Assembly (NCBI GenBank): GCA_045648025.1
Contig: JAZRNH010000025.1
Span: 1 to 36,659, forward strand
From: RGIG1681 sp045648025
GTDB taxonomy: Bacteria > Bacillota > Clostridia > Christensenellales > UBA1242
Direction: 5' to 3'
DNA length: 36,659 nucleotides
Shown here: piece by piece, positions 32,843-36,659 of the stretch
How positions within the stretch are numbered: the stretch's first letter is position 1
Layout: each line of letters begins with the position of its first letter
Program-made: the position numbers and the translations under genes
Notes under the pieces: generated by a model
What the model was told of the DNA's origin: nothing
The model's database searches: none
What the model saw: the letters and a program-made list of their open reading frames with translations, nothing else

Positions 32843-32913
32843 TGTGAAAAAAAGTTTCTTGATAAAATAATTTTCTTATCGTACTCTTTAAATAGAAAAA
32901 TTAAGGAGTTAAT

Positions 32914-33573
32914 ATGAATAAGAATAATAAAAATTTAATAATAAGTTTAATTTTAATTCTACTTGCTGTTATTTTTGTGTTTCTTGTTAAAAACATTGAT
33001 GTTCAAGCAATAGGCATTAACAATACATATATTGGGTTTGCAACATTAAATCAATTTATATTTAATGCAATAGGTGTGAATATTTTATGGTATCACATTA
33101 CTGATTGGTTGGGAATAATACCAATCTTTATGTCTTTTATTTATGCTATTATTGGATTTATTCAATTAATAAAAAGAAAAAGTTTATTAAAAGTTGATAA
33201 AGAAATTCTTTTATTAGGTGTATTTTACTTGTTTTTAATTTTAATATATATATTATTTGAAAAATTTATAGTTAATTATAGGCCTATTTTAATGAATGGT
33301 TTTTTAGAAGCCTCTTTTCCTTCATCACATACTTTAATGGCTGTATGTATATGTGGAAGTTCTATAATGGTTAATAAAATACTATTTGAAAATAAGATAT
33401 CAAAATTTTCAAATATTTTATCTTTGATTATTATAATCGTAACAATTTTAGGAAGATTAATATCAGGAGTTCACTGGTTTACTGATATTTTGGGTGGACT
33501 CATTATATCAGTAGCTTTACTCATGACATTTTATTCAGTATTACAATTAATCAATAAAGAAAAAAATAAATAA
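32914..33573 (+). CDS. PAP2-family membrane phosphatase
   Basis: 219-residue integral membrane phosphatase with six hydrophobic segments. The three PAP2 motifs are in order: KFIVNYRP (KX6RP), PSSHT with the catalytic His, and GRLISGVHWFTDILGG containing the second His and Asp. Family members dephosphorylate lipids such as undecaprenyl pyrophosphate, phosphatidic acid or phosphatidylglycerol phosphate; which one cannot be read here. A role in lipid-carrier recycling under control of the adjoining XRE protein is a reasonable guess. AAGGAG precedes the ATG. Both genes lie between two copies of the terminator-bearing repeat. Confidence 0.88.
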   Translation: MNKNNKNLIISLILILLAVIFVFLVKNIDVQAIGINNTYIGFATLNQFIFNAIGVNILWYHITDWLGIIPIFMSFIYAIIGFIQLIKRKSLLKVDKEILLLGVFYLFLILIYILFEKFIVNYRPILMNGFLEASFPSSHTLMAVCICGSSIMVNKILFENKISKFSNILSLIIIIVTILGRLISGVHWFTDILGGLIISVALLMTFYSVLQLINKEKNK

Positions 33574-33574
33574 T

Positions 33575-33614
33575 AAAAAAACACTTTATTTATCAAAAGT
33601 AAAGTGTTTTTTAT
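33575..33614 (+). terminator. Intrinsic terminator after the PAP2 gene
   Basis: Perfect 13-bp stem AAAAAACACTTTA with TAAAGTGTTTTTT, loop of 11. Confidence 0.85.
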
Positions 33615-33640
33615 TTTCGCTAGTCTCAAAATTTAATGAC

Positions 33641-33705
33641 TAATGACTAGAAGAATTGAAACTAGCAAAATAAAAGAGTTGGATTATTAAGTCTAACTCT
33701 TTTTT
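33641..33705 (+). repeat. Terminator-bearing repeat, copy B
   Basis: Second copy of the repeat at 31951-32013; alignment of 33651-33704 with 31961-32013 needs one base of gap and few substitutions. Its 3' half is a terminator. Upstream, GCTAGT at 33619-33624 pairs with ACTAGC at 33661-33666 in the repeat, which may give a larger fold. Confidence 0.75.
33672..33705 (+). terminator. Terminator within repeat copy B
   Basis: Stem AAAAGAGTTGGA with TCTAACTCTTTT (one G-U pair), 8-base loop, T run. No gene ends here other than PAP2, which already has its own terminator. Confidence 0.75.
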
Positions 33706-33761
33706 ATTACAACTTTATTCTGTGATATGTTATAATTATTTTTAGTAATTACAAAATTTGA

Positions 33762-33792
33762 TTGACTCTCTCGTTACGAGATGCTTTAAGAT
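33762..33792 (+). promoter_or_regulatory. MerR-type promoter/operator
   Basis: TTGACT at 33762-33767 and TAAGAT at 33787-33792 are separated by 19 bp, the overlong spacer typical of MerR-controlled promoters. A perfect 13-bp palindrome, TCTCGTTACGAGA (33769-33781), lies inside the spacer. Autoregulation of the following gene is the natural reading. Confidence 0.8.
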
Positions 33793-33813
33793 GTGTTCAT
33801 GAGGAGAAAAGAT

Positions 33814-34611
33814 ATGTTTTTTATTGGTGAATTTTCTAAACTTGCAAAGACAAGTATAAGGACCTTAAGATATTATGATGAAGCCGACCTATTTAAGCCA
33901 AGTTTTGTTGATGATAATGGATATAGATATTACTCTATGGAAGACTTTAACAAACTTGTAAGAATATTAGAGTTTCGTGAACTTGGTTTTTCAATAAATG
34001 AAATTAAGGAAATATTTAATGGTTCAGATATAAAGAATGCACTTTTGAATAGGTCAAGAGAAATAGAAAATGAAATATCCAAAAGCAAAAAAAATCTTTC
34101 TTTCATCAAAAATTTAATTAAACAAGTAGATAAAGGAGAATTTATGAACAAGTATCAAGCAAAGGAAATTATATTACCAGAGATTAAAGTTTATTATAGA
34201 CACGGAATAATCGAAGATATGTCAAAATTATTTGAATTTGTTTTAAGTGCAGGACAAGAGTGTGGAGACAATAATCCAAATCTCAAATGTAAGGATTATT
34301 GCTTTGTAACCTATGAAGCACCAGAGTACCAAGAACACAATATAGAAATTGAATATTTAGAAGCTGTTGAGGAGTTTGGAAAAGAAAGTAAAAATATTAA
34401 ATTCAAAACCATACCTCAAACAAAAGCAATAAGTATTGAACATAAAGGCTCTTATTCTAAACTTCGAGGTGTTTATGCATTTGCAATGAATTATATTAAA
34501 GAAAAGGGATATACCATTGCTGACAAACCAAGAGAAGTTTATGTTAATGGCTGTTGGGATTGTGAAAGTGAAGATGATTATCTAACGCTCATTCAAATTC
34601 CTATTAAATAA
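33814..34611 (+). CDS. MerR-family regulator with GyrI-like effector domain
   Basis: 265-residue transcription factor. A MerR winged helix (residues 1-70: FFIGEFSKLAKTSIRTLRYYDEADLFKPS, YRYYSMEDF) is followed by a coiled coil (about 75-110) and a C-terminal GyrI-like/AraC effector-binding domain (TIPQTKAISIEHKGSYSKLRGVYAFAMNYIKEKGY...REVYVNG). This layout is that of BmrR-type regulators of multidrug response, where lipophilic cations bind the C-terminal domain. GAGGAG at 33801-33806 sets ATG 33814; the in-frame GTG 33793 and ATG 33799 lie at the transcript start. No transporter lies beside it, so its other targets are elsewhere. Confidence 0.9.
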   Translation: MFFIGEFSKLAKTSIRTLRYYDEADLFKPSFVDDNGYRYYSMEDFNKLVRILEFRELGFSINEIKEIFNGSDIKNALLNRSREIENEISKSKKNLSFIKNLIKQVDKGEFMNKYQAKEIILPEIKVYYRHGIIEDMSKLFEFVLSAGQECGDNNPNLKCKDYCFVTYEAPEYQEHNIEIEYLEAVEEFGKESKNIKFKTIPQTKAISIEHKGSYSKLRGVYAFAMNYIKEKGYTIADKPREVYVNGCWDCESEDDYLTLIQIPIK

Positions 34612-34621
34612 TATCATAATA

Positions 34622-34660
34622 AAAAAAGATAATGGAAATTAAACCCATTATCTTTTTTAT
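34622..34660 (+). terminator. Intrinsic terminator after the merR gene
   Basis: Stem AAAAAAGATAATGG with CCATTATCTTTTTT, 9-base loop. Confidence 0.85.
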
Positions 34661-34693
34661 TTAATTATTTTATTAGTTTTAAAAATTTGCAAC

Positions 34694-34722
34694 TAAGGGG
34701 AAATTTTTAATTTCCTTTTTTT
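34694..34722 (+). terminator. Possible second terminator before the CBASS operon
   Basis: GGAAATT/AATTTCC with a 3-base loop, extended by G-U pairs, runs into seven T. It would further insulate the defence operon. Confidence 0.45.
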
Positions 34723-34734
34723 GTCAGAAAAATA

Positions 34735-34762
34735 TTAACAAAATAGAAAAATGTGTTATAAT
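34735..34762 (+). promoter_or_regulatory. Promoter of the CBASS operon
   Basis: TTAACA at 34735-34740, 16-bp spacer, TATAAT at 34757-34762 preceded by TG one base upstream (extended -10). GGAGG follows before the ATG. It looks constitutive. Confidence 0.68.
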
Positions 34763-34788
34763 TAGGCTAATTACACGGAGGAAAAATT

Positions 34789-35574
34789 ATGCCAATATTA
34801 TCATATCTTAAAGATTTAGAAAAAAATATTCGAGCAGACGAAAATGAAAGAAGTTCAATAAATACTTCAATAGATACATTAAAATTAAGGTTGAATAATT
34901 ATTTTGGTTCAGATATATCTAAAATTTTTGTTTTTGGGTCGTATGATAGAAATACAAACCTTTGTAGAAAAGCAGATGAAAGTTCAGATGTTGATATTAT
35001 GATTGTATTTAATGATACAGAATATAAACCTCAAACATATATAAATTGGTTAAAGAAATTTCTAGATTTAAAATATCCTACATCAACCGCACATCAAAGT
35101 AATCCATGTGCAATTTTAGAATTGTCTCATATTAGATTCGAACTTACACCTGCTATTAAATTATATTCTTTTGATGATACATCCTATAAAATTCCAGATA
35201 AACAAAGTTCTTATTTGGATTGGATAACGACAAAGCCATTTGAAATTGATGAAATATCACAAAACAAAAAAGAAATAAGGTATAAACAAGTTATTCGTCT
35301 TGTTAAATATTGGAATTGTTTAAATGATAAATATTTTGCATCGTATGAACTGGAAAAGAAAGTGTATAATAGTGGTATTTTTGTTCATATTGAGGATTTG
35401 AAACAAAATTTATTTCAAGTTTTAAAGTCTTTTAGTGAATATGAAGGTCCTTTATATGTTAGAAACTATATAACAAAAACCAAAGATGTAATTAGATATG
35501 TGGAAAATAATGAAAAAGAAATGCCATATACATCTTTGTCAAAATTAAAAAATATATTTAAGGAATTAAAATAA
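34789..35574 (+). CDS. CD-NTase, SMODS-type nucleotidyltransferase (CBASS)
   Basis: 261-residue cytoplasmic nucleotidyltransferase that should make a cyclic oligonucleotide alarm signal when phage infection is sensed. The polymerase-beta-like core has FVFGSY with GS at 50-51 and, after a 15-residue loop, SSDVDIMIVF with metal-binding Asp68 and Asp70. The third acidic position, in RFELTPA, is Glu118, where Asp is commoner. A helical SMODS C-terminal part follows (KQVIRLVKYWNCLN...). Directly coupled to a four-helix membrane protein by a TAATG overlap, the hallmark of a two-gene type I CBASS. The nucleotide product cannot be predicted with confidence. Confidence 0.87.
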   Translation: MPILSYLKDLEKNIRADENERSSINTSIDTLKLRLNNYFGSDISKIFVFGSYDRNTNLCRKADESSDVDIMIVFNDTEYKPQTYINWLKKFLDLKYPTSTAHQSNPCAILELSHIRFELTPAIKLYSFDDTSYKIPDKQSSYLDWITTKPFEIDEISQNKKEIRYKQVIRLVKYWNCLNDKYFASYELEKKVYNSGIFVHIEDLKQNLFQVLKSFSEYEGPLYVRNYITKTKDVIRYVENNEKEMPYTSLSKLKNIFKELK

Positions 35575-36434
35575 TGAATGATATAAACCAAAGACAAAAT
35601 ACTTTTGAATCATTGAGTCTTTTAAAACTTCAAAGATATAAATACAATCAAGTTTCAAAATGGGAAGTGACTCAATTCTTGTTAGCTGTTGTAGTTCCTG
35701 TCATAATAAGTATTATTGAATTATTTAATATTCCTACAAAAATGATAGTATTTTTAAATTTTTTGGGAGTTTTGGGCATTGTAGTTTTATTTATATCAGA
35801 ATACTTTACTAAAAAATGTAAAACATACGCTGCCCAAGTTCAATATATTTTTGACACTCGAATATATGGAATGAAACAAAATAAATTAATATCTAAATTG
35901 GTTGTGGATGAACTCCTTGTTGAATCAAAAAATGATAAAATTCAAAATATTACAGGTGTTGAAAATTGGTATTCAATAGAAGATAATTTGGAATTAAATA
36001 ATGCAATTTTTTCATGCCAAAAACAAAATATATATTGGGATACAAAATTAAGAAAGCTTTATCGCAAAATATTAATTTATATTTGTAGTATTGCTTTACT
36101 TACTATTGTCTTGATACCAATATTTAAAGATTTATTATTTAATGTATGGATGTATTGTCTGTTATTTATTGCTGGCAATATTGGTTATTTCTTAAAATAC
36201 TTTGGTTCTATTAACGAAAATTTAAAAGAGCAAAATGAGTTAAAGAATGTGATAAATGAATATCAATCAAAAACAAAATTAAGTTTAAAAGAATTACAAG
36301 ATTTAGAAGAAAAAATATATTATTATCGAACTAATTTGGTTAAGATACCAAACTGGATTTATAATATTACAAAGAAAAAAATGCAAGAAGAAGCCGATTA
36401 TCGAGCAAAATTAGAAAGCGAGAAATATAAGTAA
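35574..36434 (+). CDS. S-4TM predicted pore-forming effector (CBASS)
   Basis: 286-residue membrane protein with four helices in two pairs: about residues 33-51 and 57-77, then 166-184 and 190-209. A cytoplasmic-type domain of some 85 residues lies between the pairs, and a charged coiled-coil-like C terminus (from about 213) follows. The opening, Q-rich with LLKLQRYKYNQVSKW, and the 2+2 helix layout fit the S-4TM (SMODS-associated 4TM) family predicted as CBASS effectors. By family analogy, binding of the cyclic nucleotide would trigger membrane disruption and abort infection. The start ATG overlaps the CD-NTase stop by one base. No Cap2/Cap3 or other ancillary genes follow. Confidence 0.82.
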   Translation: MNDINQRQNTFESLSLLKLQRYKYNQVSKWEVTQFLLAVVVPVIISIIELFNIPTKMIVFLNFLGVLGIVVLFISEYFTKKCKTYAAQVQYIFDTRIYGMKQNKLISKLVVDELLVESKNDKIQNITGVENWYSIEDNLELNNAIFSCQKQNIYWDTKLRKLYRKILIYICSIALLTIVLIPIFKDLLFNVWMYCLLFIAGNIGYFLKYFGSINENLKEQNELKNVINEYQSKTKLSLKELQDLEEKIYYYRTNLVKIPNWIYNITKKKMQEEADYRAKLESEKYK

Positions 36435-36486
36435 TTAATTTAATTTGCATTTGTCCGATTTTGTGCGACTATGCTCTACCAAATTT

Positions 36487-36513
36487 AAACGAACCGAAAG
36501 GTTCGTTTTTTTG
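36487..36513 (+). terminator. Intrinsic terminator after the CBASS operon
   Basis: Stem AAACGAACC with GGTTCGTTT closed by a GAAA tetraloop, T tail. Ends the two-gene operon; the core is shared with the ftsZ terminator. Confidence 0.87.
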
Positions 36514-36561
36514 TTGTTATAAATTTTGTTGAAAATTGTAAAATTTTTGATTTAAAATTAG

Positions 36562-36590
36562 TTGCGTTTCTTGTGGTTCTCTAATAAGAT
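36562..36590 (+). promoter_or_regulatory. Candidate promoter of the gene at the right edge
   Basis: TTGCGT at 36562-36567, 17-bp spacer, TAAGAT at 36585-36590. Confidence 0.45.
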
Positions 36591-36619
36591 ATAAAGGAAA
36601 TTTGAGGAGGATATTAGAT

Positions 36620-36659
36620 ATGTATATTAAAACAAATAAGAAATGGCAAAGTGTTTTAG
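36620..36659 (+). CDS. Start of an unidentified gene (5' part only)
   Basis: ATG 36620 follows a strong GAGGAGG at 36604-36610. The 13 complete codons read MYIKTNKKWQSVL and stay open to the window end. Too short to classify. A promoter-like pair upstream and the separation from the CBASS operon by a terminator suggest an independent gene. Confidence 0.6.
   Translation, partial: MYIKTNKKWQSVL

Noticed and set aside
32153..32883. CTTATCGTA present before both the XRE and PAP2 genes as a shared operator
   Set aside because: A single short match each, not palindromic, at different distances from the starts.
33605..33670. Inverted repeat GCTAGT/ACTAGC as ends of an insertion sequence
   Set aside because: Only 6 perfect base pairs, no transposase gene and no target duplication visible.
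1..36659. Possible Mollicutes-like code with TGA as tryptophan, given the low GC
   Set aside because: Several housekeeping genes (murE, murD, murA) end at TGA exactly where the next gene begins, and Trp is encoded by TGG.

Overview
The window is AT-rich chromosomal DNA from an endospore-forming Bacillota, most likely an uncultured clostridia-like lineage. This rests on diagnostic sporulation genes (spoIIGA, sigE, sigG, a ylmC/ymxH homologue, spoIIP, spoIVA) next to a Gram-positive division and cell-wall cluster and a class III fructose bisphosphatase. TGA is used as a stop (murE, murD, murA), so the standard bacterial code applies. No tRNA, rRNA or CRISPR array was seen, and no gene-free stretch exceeds about 250 bp.

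Region 1 (1-8,760) is the dcw cluster: the 3' end of murE, then mraY, murD, ftsW, murA and ftsQ as one tight operon ending at a terminator. ftsA-ftsZ follow as a second operon behind a near-consensus vegetative promoter whose leader carries a perfect Spo0A box. murF and murG are missing from their usual places.

Region 2 (8,760-12,500) holds two monocistronic carbon genes, fbp (class III) and a phosphohexomutase.

Region 3 (12,500-16,090) is the mother-cell/forespore sigma locus. spoIIGA-sigE read rightward, but sigG is inverted and convergent with sigE, a departure from the usual collinear order. ylmC and nrdR follow.

Region 4 (16,090-21,140) has feoA-feoB and an RluA-type pseudouridine synthase in overlapping order, then a polytopic membrane protein and spoIIP. 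The membrane gene's ribosome-binding site lies inside a terminator-like hairpin.

Region 5 (21,140-26,940) starts with a two-gene unit of unknown function (a membrane-bound XRE regulator with a zinc ribbon, and a small membrane protein) behind paired palindromic operators. Then come der, plsY, a SHOCT-domain protein and spoIVA.

Region 6 (26,930-32,010) mixes a membrane-anchored GH18 protein, a histidine phosphatase with an amidohydrolase-like protein that has lost every metal ligand, a lipoprotein and a monoacylglycerol-lipase-like hydrolase. The last two are divergent, with tandem Spo0A boxes between them.

Region 7 (31,950-36,659) looks like accessory DNA. It has an XRE regulator plus PAP2 phosphatase flanked by direct copies of one terminator-bearing repeat, a MerR/GyrI-like regulator with a textbook 19-bp-spacer promoter, and a compact two-gene CBASS-type defence operon (CD-NTase plus S-4TM predicted pore-forming effector). 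A new reading frame begins at the right edge. The CBASS unit is the clearest defence system. The best candidates for new biology are the Spo0A boxes at ftsA and at the lipoprotein/hydrolase pair, the sigG inversion, the FtsA without a membrane-targeting tail, the ligand-free amidohydrolase, and the repeat-flanked XRE-PAP2 cassette.
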